From: Lobosporangium transversale
Lineage: Eukaryota > Mortierellomycota > Mortierellomycetes > Mortierellales > Mortierellaceae
Reading direction: 5' to 3'
NCBI RefSeq assembly: GCF_002105155.1
Contig: NW_019029010.1
Location: 310,001 to 374,000, forward strand
Length of the DNA stretch: 64,000 nucleotides
This document shows positions 52,516 to 64,000 of the stretch, one piece after another (within the stretch, counting starts at the first letter, position 1; the number at the start of each line of letters is the position of its first letter). The notes beneath the pieces are model-generated. The model was not told where the DNA came from and ran no database searches. It saw only the letters and a program-made list of their open reading frames with translations. The translations under genes were made by a program, and so were the position numbers.

Positions 52516-54111
52516 TCATAGTTCAATATTTTTTAGAAACTCCTTTGAAATTGGCCAGACCAATTTGCCCCCTAAGCTAATAGAGTACTTCTCAAAAGCC
52601 TGCAAAAGGCCCCAGCCATCCAGAGTTTCCAAATCTTTTGGATTGGCCTTGGCGGAGCCATTCATAATCCTAGGTGCCTTGAGCTGAGGTGTCATCAACA
52701 ATACTGTCTTGCACCGTGCTCTCGATAATGCTACGATCCATCGATGAACCGAATAGAGGTAGCTCAGTTCGTTTACCAATGTGAAATCATCAAACAATAC
52801 AAAACACACAACTACTAAATCAGCCTCTTGTCCTTGCATCTTTTCTATCGTATCGATTTTGATCATTGCATGGGGATATTTAGCCTCCAATGCTGGAAGC
52901 TTGACTCGGTGGAGAATGGCCAACCTCTGAATATGATGTGGGACTGCGACAAAAAGGCTGGTAGCAGTATCTGGACCAACCATCTCAAGGTAACATTCTA
53001 TAATGCCTGTAACGAATGTCGCCTCTACAACTGCGGTAGCTCGACTGTCGTTGGCCACCTTGATAATTTCTGGACACTGATGGTCATTCTCTAGCTGAAG
53101 CTCGATACATACAGCAGAATGATTAGGATCAAGAATACAACGGATCTCGGTAGGATATGATAAACCACGGAAACTACTGCTGTAAGGAAGTGTTCTTTTG
53201 GGGTTCTGGACATGATAATTGGGGCCATAGATGCTCTTCATAAAGGAGCCTAATTGATTATTCTGGATAATAGTGAAAAAAAAAAAAAAAAAAAAAAAAA
53301 ATTAGTAAGAAATAATAAAAAGGGGGTTTTTTTTCTTGTATGTGTGTACTATATTTGGGTAATGTTACCATGCGGAAGTTTTCCTGAAGTTGCGAGGTGC
53401 AGGGTCCGATATCCATGACCATAGCATCCTCGACCCACTGGAGTGATACGGGTGTATTATTCGTCTTACGCATTAGGTTCTTCATGATTGAGCCCGTGGG
53501 ATCGGGTACACGCTCAGACTCTGGATAGTCCCCGACGATCACAGGCCCTAACTGTAAATGATCGCCTGCAACAATCAATCGACCATATTTCGGATCAAGG
53601 CATTCAATCACATGGATTGAGTCTGCTGCTAACAGTTGACTGCCCTCATCAATAATCACCATTTGAACATTTCTCATATAGTCGCCGCCAGTCTTGGGGT
53701 GGGCGGCTCGACGCACCTGCCACACTGTACCACAGACCACACGGATGATGTCCTTATTGCTATTATCTTCTGACCGCGCTTGGAGCTTTACAAGATCCTG
53801 TGGTTCAACCACACGAGCGCCCTCGATATCCAAAGTTGAGGGATCCCCGAGACGATAGAGGCTTAAAGGGCGAACGATATCTTCAAATCCCACATGGGGC
53901 GCGATTTGATTATGCAATTTGGCTACACGCTCTACTATGTTGTCGATGGCACTGTGTGTAAATGCTGTCAAGACAATAGTCTGCGGTCCTTGTCCTTTCC
54001 CCTTGCTGGCTAGGCTGCGCAAGATGTCAATGAATCTCAGGACAGTAAGCGCTAAAAAATGCGTTTTTCCTGATCCCTATAGACATGGAAGACTTGCAGA
54101 GTCAGTTAATG

Positions 54112-54142
<31 letters not shown>

Positions 54143-57100
54143 TCATAACAATTTAGCTTTGAGCTTACAGGAGGTCCCCAGATGATCTGCAGGCGATTAT
54201 TAATGACTTTAGAGAATGCCTGCTCCTGTGATAGCGTCATATCGTATTGTCGAGCACCATTCGTAATGGATTCTATAAATACGTCTCCCCTTCGGTCTGG
54301 GCGTTGCAAGCCCCACTTATTCGGATCATCCATAAGTTCCTACATATATAGGATTTTGCAATATTAATGGACAAAGCACCTTAGTTAGAACTTGCCTCCT
54401 TCCTCCAAAAAATAAAAACAAAAAAAAGTACTATCAGAAACTATTGCTTTACTGCTTATACTGCTTACCATAAACAACCGACAGTTTCCATCCATCTCCA
54501 CCAGTTTGTCCATTGAGACCGCTAATGTCGGACTAAACTCACGACGCTCCAGCAAGTAGTGCTCACCTTCAGTTAATGCGAGGATTTCAGTCATGTTTTT
54601 GAAAGTTCCACCAATATATATAGTGCCAGAATTTGTATCGTAATGATTAATTGATACAATAGAAGGCGAACCCATGCCATATGCGCGTAGGTACGCACAA
54701 AGGTCGTCAAATCGTAATCGATTTTTGAGGCCCTGCAAAAGTAGAGCAAAAAAAAAAAAAGGGGGGGTCTAAATAACCTAAAAAAACGCCATAGCAGAGA
54801 ACGAAGTAGCATGAACCGGCAAGTTGACATTAAAAGCGAAAGCAATCTTTGTAACATAGCATACAGAGTCACAATCAGGGCTCAGGATCCAGTTCTTGAA
54901 GGTCGAAGCGATTAACGCGCCAGGATCAATCCGACTAGTAATCTCAAACTTCCCAATGTATTCCGAAAACGGACTGTCAGAGGGTGTTCTGGTGACACGT
55001 GTACCCTTTCCTTGTTCTGCGCCAGGAAATGGACCGACATGTCGTCCAAGGAACCTGCAACGGAATAAAAACTGGCGTTGCATAGCCTCAAATCTTGACA
55101 AGCTTGCCCGTGTTGCACGTCTCTTTCCACAAACCATGATTGCTTCCCATTGCTGAAAGAACGCAAACTGCGCCAGGATATGATGCTGAAAGTTAAAATG
55201 ACTCCGCATCTTGAATGGTGCCTGTGGAGCCATCATTTGTGATTGAAAATCACTCAGTTCGTGTCTGAGCAAACCATATAGTCCAATAAGAATAAGATTT
55301 TGCTGCTCAGTCCACTTTCCAAGTATTTTTTTTACTAAAAAAAAAAAGGATAGAAGACAGATTTTTTTTTTTTTTTATCAGGCCAAGTACCCATTTGTGG
55401 CAAATAGGAATGCACAAAGTCTTCCTTACTATCATCCTCATTTGCGCCGCTAGTCCAACGTTCAAAAATGGAATTTAGGTTGTAACCGTCATCATCCCGA
55501 TCCCGTTCATTGATGAGAGCCGGAATTCTGACATCAACCAACTTTGTCATGATATCTTTAAATGAATAGGGTCCAAGCACTGGAAGCACAACTAATTTCT
55601 GTACAGCCTTTTCAATCATAAATAGCCGTTTGTCATATTTCAGATTCTGATTCTTAAACCCTTGAGTCAATTGAAGCAGGTCTGGCAACTTGATATTGGC
55701 ATTCCCAGTGAACTCTGACAGTGTCAAGAAACTAGAATCCTCGTACAGATTGCAAAGAAGATCCATGGAACGATTCTTTGTCACAGATGACCACTCATGA
55801 TCTTGCCTTTGATGTTGTTGCGATGTCGAGGCAGTTAAAACTTTAAGCAACAACTTTTGAAGATCTGATTGCATAGCCTGGTTATAAAAAAATATAGAAA
55901 GAACAGGCGGTCTTGGTTGGATCTCTGATATTTGTACGAGCCACTCATAAAGGGTATCGATCAATTCTTGAGCTAGTCTAATATGACTTGATAATCGAGT
56001 CGAGCTATCCAGGGAGGAATAAGTGACTGCATTCGCATAGGATCGAGAAGGACGGATGCTCTGCTCCTTGAACATTTCTAGAGAATAAGCGAATGGCATT
56101 TGAGTTAAATGATCTGTCAGGATGGTGATAAGAAGCCGATTCTGGTAGTTTTGGGGTAGGTCCATCGTGCTCGTATTAAATACCTATTCACAAGAATAAA
56201 AAAAAAGAGAGAGAAACGTAGGAACATTAGATTATCCTACACATTTGAATAGGTACGCTCTACAGAAGAAGCAGTGCACTTACTCGCAATTTGCCCTGTC
56301 GATGCACGGTCAGTAACACACTCTCGCCCTTGTCATCTTCATGTAGTATTTTAGAGAGCGAGGATCGGTCAGCTTCTGAAAGAGAGGCTCTGTTCCGGAA
56401 CAGGTCTTCAATATCATCAATGTCCGTTTTATGAGCTGCATTCGTCTTGAAAAGCGATTTTATCCATATAGCAGACTTCTTAGATAACAATGGGATGACG
56501 GACAGTGTTTGCTGTTCTACTGCATCCAACTCGCAGCCAGGAAGGAACTCACATTGCAGACAAGGGCTATCGATATGCCATACTGCTGACCGGAGCGGTT
56601 TCATAAGGATCTCTGGCAGCTCCTTGTAGATAAAATTCTCAACAATGGGGCGCATAAATGTCAATGAAAATGTCCTGGGTTCATCATGAGAAGGAATCCA
56701 AACACCACCCCGAGGATCAATCTCGACTATGTCCTCTTGCTTATGGAGTTTGATGAGGTGGTCAAGGAAAATCGAATAAAGTGTCACTTGAAACTGGTGA
56801 CTAATCTTGACATGTGAAGATGACTTTGCATCAATGATGAAGAGTCTTCTCTTTCGTTCACTTTTACCATCATTACTACTGGAGACCGGTGTTCCTGGCA
56901 GGATCCGGATAAAATCGGGGATGAAGCGACCAAAAACAATTCCAGCCTGCTTCATCTTCTTAGTATAATATCCCTCATCAAGGGAAAATATTGGTTGACA
57001 GAGCGTTGTCCCAATTGGGGTTGTGGCTAAGCGAAAGAACGAATCCTTATCGTTTTCGGCGCCACAGTCGATTTTATCTTTGATGTTCCCCTGAAGACGG

Positions 57101-57792
57101 CTTTCAAAAAAAATACCTCGCTCCATGTTAGCCTCTGACACCGCACTAGGACCCTCCGGAACATTATTGTCGTCAGTGGTTACTTCCTTTGATCGAGTGT
57201 TTTGAGCCTCTTTCAGCAATTGAGACCCTTTCAGATGAAGCATCTTTTCGCAGGCTGTATTGGCATGATGTGCGAGCACTGAAGGCGAGAATTTGTATTT
57301 AGCTTGTCTTTTAGCACCATCGTGTGCTGTCTGCATAGGAAGCTTTGACGTTGTCGCTTCTCTTTGCCTCAACACTGTCGCGTCTTGTACAGGTATAGTC
57401 TCGGATGCCTCATTGGCACGTGAACCAGGAACGGAAACAGATTGTGTGATGGTAGTGGATGACATCTTTTGGGTAAGAGCTTCTACCTCCTCTGTTGTAC
57501 CATATTCTGAACGCTGCTGTCTTTGATATCTGGGTTCTGTGGGTGATAGCAACAGGTCGGATGTCTCTCTATCAATTGCCTCCCATTCCACTGCCGATAT
57601 TTGCAACGATGAAAATGAAAAATCAAGACTAGAACGCACACTATTAGACTCTGAATCTTGGTCAGCAGCGATATCACTGGTAGCTGCCTTCCTATGGCTC
57701 TTCTGAGATAAATCCGGGATGTTGCTCGTGGACATGCCATCGCCAAGACTTGGGCATTCGATGAATTGGTTGGTCTCGTTGCTAAAGGACAT
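52516..57792 (-). CDS. Dna2/Cas4-type Fe-S nuclease fused to SF1 helicase
   Basis: Seven exons: 57792-56284, 56183-55391, 55334-54865, 54732-54469, 54339-54169, 54076-53369 and 53262-52516, giving 1553 residues. Residues 1-165 are disordered. The RecB/Cas4-like PD-(D/E)XK nuclease spans about 170-430: C181, E230 (GIFFE), D293 (IPDF), D321-x-K323 (IDAK), a Q-x-QVTLY motif, then C411-x2-C414-x5-C420, the four-cysteine Fe-S signature of Dna2 and Cas4. A middle region leads to an SF1B helicase: GSGKT at 1070-1074, IIDEGSQ (D1212, E1213), VAGDHLQLGP, ENFRM, EKMQGQEADL and VALSRAR. It probably processes DNA ends or flaps. It is Dna2-like, but ortholog or paralog status is open. The exon end at 54865 is the weakest splice call. 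Confidence 0.85.
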
Positions 57793-57970
57793 GGTTATTT
57801 AGCTTTTCAGCAATTTGACTTTTAAAGAGTTCTTTCGTACAAAGTGGATGGAGACAAAGAGTTTCAAGTGAATGCTTGCATAATGAGAGGAGCATTCACT
57901 CGCCCATCTCGGACACGTCCATGCATGAATCGCATACGTGACAAACAATTTTATTTTGAAACGATTCCTT
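57793..57970 (-). promoter_or_regulatory. short gap acting as helicase promoter and exportin 3' end
   Basis: Only 178 bases separate the exportin-6 stop codon (57971) from the nuclease-helicase ATG (57792). Both genes lie on the same strand. Transcription of one probably runs close to the other's start. Confidence 0.4.
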
Positions 57971-60900
57971 TTATGGATGAACAAGGAGATTTTGTGCATA
58001 GACTTGTGCATCATTGACAAACTCATATAACGCTTCTCTATATAAACTTCCATCCCCGAGGTTCATCAAATCCTTCCACAATGCTTCTTTAACCTCATCC
58101 GGAAAGGGTCTTGAGGCTCCGCCTGTCTGCGTCTGTGGTGAATGTGGTGAATGTGGAGTGGGTGAAACTGATAACGATGGTACAGACAAAGGAGATGCAG
58201 AGCCCGACATAAATGTCGATGTTGCTACTGGCATCACCTTCACTTGAGAAGGCTTCAAGGCTGCCACAAAGCGCTTCAAGTCAACATGCCATATAGTCAT
58301 AAATTTGTCCTCTGGATCTCGGTCGCCTTTTTTCACCAATTTGTGAATCAAGCCCGCAATATCCTCCAATAGCAGATCGTGTTCATGGCTCAGCGCCAAA
58401 CGAAGCAAAATTTGTAAAAATTCGAAACGATAGGCTGTTTGAAACTCAACTCGGTCAAAGAGATGACACAGGCTGTGATCTTGGAGTGCGCAAAGGATCT
58501 CAATCGACTGGCGAACAATATCAGGCTCTTGACGGTGGAGACCACGTGCGAGGTATTCCATACAACCCTGAAGCGTTTGAGATGCCTGAAGGTTATTGGT
58601 ACCATTGCTAGCGAAAAAGAACCGAGTGTGATGTGTAAGAAGGGTCTGGATTGTGGAAAAGAACACAGTAATCAGGTCATAGACACCATTATCGATGCTC
58701 GACTCCTGATTGACACGATTTGATCCCAGCCCTGTCGGATGTTGAGGCCCTTGCTGTTGTGCCTCGAAGAGTTTGGGTCCCAATTGCACAAATAAGAATT
58801 GAATGAAGCTTGGCAGTGACTGTGAAATTTCCTTTCCTGGTAATTCTAAAATGATCCTGAGTATCGAAACGGAGAGCTGAATCCTCTGGATAATCTTCCG
58901 TTGATGCAATACAAAGGATTGCTGATGGAGTGCCTGTTGTTGTGGATTTCCACTAGGGCTAATATGTTGCTGCGACGGAGTTGAAGATAGGGCATTCTCA
59001 AGCAGTGAAGGATTAGTAGATCGCTCCATGAGTACACGAGCAATCTCCATACATTGACTCATCCCAATCTGCCTGTAGAGGCTCCTGATTAACTCTCTAA
59101 AAAATTTTAGGATATTCATTGAAATATCTATAAAATTATCATGAAGTCAAAGCGTGAACTTGGTATTATATATCATTTGACTTGAAATAAGATGTATAAT
59201 AACAACAAATGCGCAGAGAAAAAAAAATATACATGTATATATAAAGAAGTAAAATCTTACCATGGTCGTCAATGTAAGCTTCAAAAAATTCTTGAATAAG
59301 AGGAAGAGCTGATTTCAACCCTTCATAGACTAGTGTCCGTGAAGCAACAGAGGCCTCGTTGACAGACTTGATCAGTGTACGCAAAATGGTCAGGCAGCGG
59401 TGGACACGGAACTTGACTACGATGTCATCCATGAAGAAGTATAGTTAAAGCTAATTAGCTAATATATCTAATTATGTACTTGTGATACGAATATATTTAA
59501 GGTGCCTATCATACCTTCGGGGTTGGACAGATGGTTTCCTTGAGAAGATCTCGCCTCTTGCAATATGCTCTGTAGCGGATACACAATAGGCGCAACCAAA
59601 GTCCCGAAAGCCTAATTTTTGCAATACGTGGTAATATATAGGTAAGGAAATAGAGAGAGAACAAAGAGATCCATCAACAACATACTCACAGGGACTCTGA
59701 AAATACTAGATAATCATTAAGGAACTAAAGGTTCAACTAGTGATCATTTACTTGTAGTGCTGCAGACTGCAACTCTGGCCCTGTCTTTGGATCCAATGTG
59801 ATAAAATTGCTCAAGGTAAGATACGCCAGCATAAATAATTCATCATCTGGCGTAATGTCTTTCCGATCTTGCTCTTCTTCCTCATCGGCCCTGTCGCTTC
59901 CTCCTCCCTTAAGCATGTCCTTTGAAGACGTGTTAAACTCTAAGCCCATAAAGCTACTGCAGTGCATCACATTCTGGCTCAAGCAAGATCCCATCCCACG
60001 CACAGATTCCAAGTCCCAAGGGAGGAGTTCACCGGTCGATAATAGATTGGAAGGTATTCTGACTTGGAGAGTAAGCATTTCTAGCGTCTTTACAGACGTC
60101 AAAAGCAGCTTACGATCCATGGTGGAACATGAAATTGTGGCAGGGCCCAAGAAAGCATTAACGGGGCCACTGCTAGATAAGGGGGCTGCCGATTGGGAAA
60201 GAGATCCAAGGGATGAAGTAGGAAGGAGGCGCTGGAAGAGTGAAGCGCAGAGATGAGCATATTCCTGGTATATCTCTCTCGCAATTGGGGTTCTTGTCTG
60301 GGTTTTATCGTTTGAGTCTGGAGCCATTTCTACCTTCCAGAGCTGATTTAGCCATGATGTAAGAGGAGAGAGGCAGTTAAATAACGCCAGCGTTCTATAA
60401 AAACCCCATACATGTTCCAAAAGATAGAAGAAGCATTAAATCTCGGATCCAGAGGAGATAGAAAAGATGCCATCAGGCCGGGAATGTCCCTGAAATCATC
60501 AAAATTCAATCTTACATTGTTCCTGTTAATTCCTCTTTGCCTTTTGCCGGTCCTGTCGTGTCTCCTGTTGTTGCTAAATAATAATCGATTGACATATTTG
60601 TCATCCTCACGAGGTGAATAACCAAATTGGATATGTAATCGCGACGATCTTCAAAGTTTCGATCAAAATTGTATGTCACCCTTGAAAGGATTCCGAGAGT
60701 TACAGGTAACTATATTGTATTATGGTACAGTCAATATCAAATATCGATGATCATGTAAGTATGAACCTAGTGTTGATGGCCCCAGCACACATATATCAGC
60801 ATCATCGGAGTACATACAGTCTTGCATTTGTCTATTTCTCGCCTTGAGTAAAGCTCGAGCTGTTGAGTGAGTAATGGGATCTAAAATAACATTATTAGAG

Positions 60901-63530
60901 ATAATGATGAAGATCATATCAAAGATATCAGTCAGGAAGGTCATGATTAAAATAATCATTAAATAAAATTCAAAGTTCTTTAGGGGAACTCCAATTCGGC
61001 GGAGCAAATCGTTTTTTTTTTTTTTTTTTTTTTTTGAAGGACATTTACCAGCATCTCAATGACTTCTTCAGTAAAAATTTCGGCAACAAGCCCTACAAAG
61101 CTTTCTACCAGATCTGTCAAATCATCCAGATCTTCTTCATCCTCAACTTCAAAGGTTGAAAAAGCATCCTCCGATTCCGTGGCACCCTTCATTTGATAAA
61201 ACCGTTCTACAAGAGCAGACATAAAATAAAATAATGGTCCCTGTAATCGACGGAGTCCATCTTGAGGAGGGATCGGGCGAGGTATATCCGACGCAGCATG
61301 GATCATGGAGTCCAGAAGTCCCTTCCATACATCCATGCATACTTTTAAATAATCTACTGAAACCTACATGGCGCAAATCATTAGGTCAAAAAAAAAAAAA
61401 AAAAGAACGGTTAACAAACCATTTTGGGCTATGTCCGAAGTGGAAGAGAGGGACATGTCATCCAAATCATAAAATATTTTCCTCCTTGTTTGATTACCTT
61501 CTCCAGAGTAAATCTTGCAAATGACATCAAAAAGTCTGCTTTCGACAGTCCCAACGCCTTTTCTGCCCGATCCAGATTTACCAAAGTACAAAATAATGAT
61601 AGGAAATGCATAAACATTTGTAGGTAACTGTCATGAATAAAAAAAAAATAAAAAAAAAAAAAAAAAAAAGACCAATAAAAGAGAAAGAATGAAATGCGCA
61701 ACCAGTATGTTAATTTCGATTATACATGATGATGAAGGATTGCAAAGAACCATAAAGGCCTCAAAATGATACACTACCTTTCATCAACATCATCAATGCC
61801 ATCCCCGACTTCATTGAAATATCGAATTAGATCTGCCATGACTCGCACAGCTCCTGTCATCGCCTCTTGGTTAGTGGCGAGGAATCCTGGTCGCGCCACC
61901 AAGCCGTTCAAGCAGCTAAGCGCAAGGATTCCCAGATCTACAGTCTTATTCTGATGAAGCGTAGTGAATTTCAATATTGCGGTAATAGATGCTGAAAAGG
62001 AGACCTGACGAGGATCCAATCCTGGACAGGTCAAAAGAGTTGTGAGGGCCTGTAATGCCAGCATACAACTCTTTCGTGAATAGGAATCCATCTTACTCCC
62101 ACTAATGAATGTTGTGCTGTCAACAGATCCACGTCTACCCGCAGCATTAATAGAACTCCTCCTCATGGCGATCTGGCCTAAATCACTGATAGACCCCACC
62201 CTTTGCCGTGTTTGAAGTATTGAAAATCCAGGGCCAGTAGAGGATTGCGTAAGGCTCAAATGCACTCCATTCTCATTAATGGGCCCTCCTAGAGCCTGAC
62301 CGAGAGATTTACGAAGCATGGTAGTTGGAGATTTCCCGTACGACTGAACTGGACTAACGTCTCCTCCTTGTAAACTCATCCCCATAGCTGAGCTGCTGGT
62401 GGATCCTGGAACAGTCCGTGACGATGTGAAGGAATTTTGAAATGAGCTGTTCATTTGCGTCAATGGCGAAGTCAGATAGGGACCTGCTGCGCTAGGTCTT
62501 CTAGAAGATGACATGCCCCAAAGAGAATGCTCTACAGGTGAAGGTGCTGGTGCCTCAGTTGAAAGTGGCATGATTAACATCTTGCTGTAACAAGTATCGA
62601 GATGCTGTACAATAAGATTTAGGAGATCAGGTGCATGTGCTTTAAACTGTTCCCACAGGTACCGCCTCTGCTGTGAAAGGGTCGAATGATGCCGATGTGA
62701 TTTACCCGACCCCAATGCAGGATATGTCCCAACAAACTCCTGGACTACAGCCTCTAACAATGTCCAGCCCAATAGTGAATGATTTTTGTTTTTACTTTGT
62801 AATAATCTATGGATATGAGGAAAGAGACCCTGGAATCGATCAGGCCAGTCTAGTAATGCGATGTCCGTGATGAGCTGAACTACCTTATTGAGTACAAATG
62901 GTGAAAAGCGTGGCGCACTGTTTATTGTTCCGGGGGCGGCCTCAGCACCGCCACCAGTCCCATCAGCTGATATGACATCTAGTCTCCATTCTGCTCCAAT
63001 CTCTGTTCCCAACGCTGATCCTGATCCTGATCCTGATCCTGGCCCTGTACCGGATCCAAAGTGTTGTTGCAGAAAGTCAAATAGGAACGACTGAATGACA
63101 CTTTTAAGCTCTTGGTCAAGTGAAGTCCATTCTTCTTGAATTCTTTTTTGATATTGTGAGGTGGCAAACCAAGCTAGATAATCGGATTGGGCGTTTGAAA
63201 GCATAAACTGACATTCGCCTAATGTCAACTGCCGCGCCTCCAATTGTGCCTCTATTTAGGCCGTGGATTAAACACGGCATGACCCAGACGAGCAACGCCA
63301 GGACAAAAACAATAATAAAAAGTGTCTCAATGGGTCAGTGCTTTTATTTGGCAGTTGCAAATAAATTTTTTTTACTTCCATCCAGGAACATGAATGTCAT
63401 TGCTGATCACGAAGAATGAAAGAGAAAAAAAAAAAAAAAAAAAAAAAAAAAAGGTACCAATAGTTCGCTTTCGCTCAGCAGAGGTGCCTGGGGCAAAGAA
63501 CTCGGTGAGCAAATGGTTAAGAGCGTCCAT
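57971..63530 (-). CDS. XPO6: exportin-6 (importin-beta family nuclear export receptor)
   Basis: Ten exons: 63530-63458, 63251-61778, 61627-61498, 61363-61049, 60880-60818, 60709-60516, 60394-59752, 59611-59515, 59416-59261 and 59094-57971, giving 1422 residues (human XPO6 about 1125). In animals it carries actin-profilin out of the nucleus. Homology is seen at the start (LNHLLTEFFAPGTSAERKRT and the ECQFMLSNAQSDY helix), in the middle (ILALSCLNGLVARP, VDESYLQMFMHFLSLF) and at the end (FFEAYIDDHELIRSLYRQIG, LLLEDIAGLIHKL). The rest is HEAT-like helices with Ser- and Gln-rich inserts, which explain the extra length, including a Gly/Ser repeat near residue 90. Acceptors at 59416 and 60394 were chosen by phase and homology. 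Confidence 0.85.
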
Positions 63531-64000
63531 GAGAGGTCCCTTTTGGATTTAATATTGTTTTAGTGCAAAGATCTTCCTTGGAGAAAGAGAATGAGGTGGA
63601 AAGGAATGAGAGAAATGGGTACACTGAGAAAGAGAGAAAGAGAGAAAGAAGAAAAGTTTGTCGCTCGAAATTGTGGAGACAACAATAGAAATAAAGGGTA
63701 GCAGTGGTAGTACGAAAGGAAAAAAAAAAAAGTGAGCAATTGTCGATGATCAAGTATGGTAAAAATAAGATAGAGGTGAAAGAGAGGACATCTCCTTGCT
63801 CATGAGGCATTGGGTGGAGTCAAGATTTTCTTTTTCCTTTTTTCTTTTATATTTTTACATTTCTAAAAGAGAGCAAAAAGAGATCAAAGAATCATCCATC
63901 ATCATACATCTGCTGGATAGTCAAGAATAAATGTAATAATCTCAAATGCAGGCGGGCAATCCTATATTTGTATTACAGCGCCATGTTCATGTTAAAAAAA
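63531..64000. other. upstream region of exportin-6
   Basis: 470 bases of promoter and leader sequence for the minus-strand exportin gene, purine-rich with GA repeats near 63620-63650. No other gene seen. Confidence 0.45.

Overview
This window is nuclear DNA of a filamentous, early-diverging fungus, most likely Mucoromycota or Mortierellomycota. The species is not proven from sequence alone. The evidence is a chitin deacetylase, a white-type full-size ABC transporter, a fungal-style uridine kinase/UPRT fusion, two Kex2-type convertases, many short introns (mostly about 80-145 bp, GT-AG with rare GC-AG), and an exportin-6 homologue, a family that yeasts lack. Introns and intergenic DNA are full of A or T runs of about 15-30 bases. 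I reconstructed the gene models by hand from splice sites, reading phase and family homology. Every multi-exon model below closes in phase.

Layout. 1.7-3.0 kb (+): secreted chitin deacetylase. 5.0-6.6 kb (+): tail-anchored E2 enzyme UBC6. 6.9-7.5 kb (-): small DUF5522-like Cys-rich protein. 8.1-9.6 kb (+): secreted His-rich orphan. 9.8-11.8 kb (+): choline/ethanolamine phosphotransferase. 12.0-14.0 kb (-): URK1-type kinase/UPRT fusion. 14.3-15.4 kb (-): mitochondrial porin VDAC. 16.4-17.6 kb (-): probable Sfr1/Mei5-like recombination factor. 17.6-20.35 kb: long non-coding stretch ahead of a two-finger C2H2 gene (20.35-20.85 kb, +). 21.6-25.5 kb (-): 15-exon VPS34 PI3-kinase, head to head across 185 bp with a C-terminal-motor kinesin-14 (25.7-28.8 kb, +). 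29.3-32.3 kb (+): large disordered Ser/Thr-rich orphan. 32.6-33.4 kb (-): GT31-like type II glycosyltransferase. 34.6-35.3 kb (-): four-exon Aim19-like small mitochondrial membrane protein. 36.4-39.8 and 42.0-45.5 kb (-): tandem kexin paralogues, one divergent and one canonical. 46.1-51.4 kb (-): full-size ABCG transporter. 52.5-57.8 kb (-): Dna2/Cas4-type Fe-S nuclease fused to an SF1 helicase. 58.0-63.5 kb (-): exportin-6.

The content is ordinary housekeeping with no gene cluster. Secretory and membrane functions recur (UBC6, phospholipid synthesis, VPS34, kexins, GT31, ABC transporter). The most notable items are the exportin-6 gene, the nuclease-helicase fusion, the asymmetric kexin pair, two GC-AG introns and the genome-encoded poly(A) tract directly after the URK1 stop codon. 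No rRNA, tRNA, transposase or CRISPR array was recognised.
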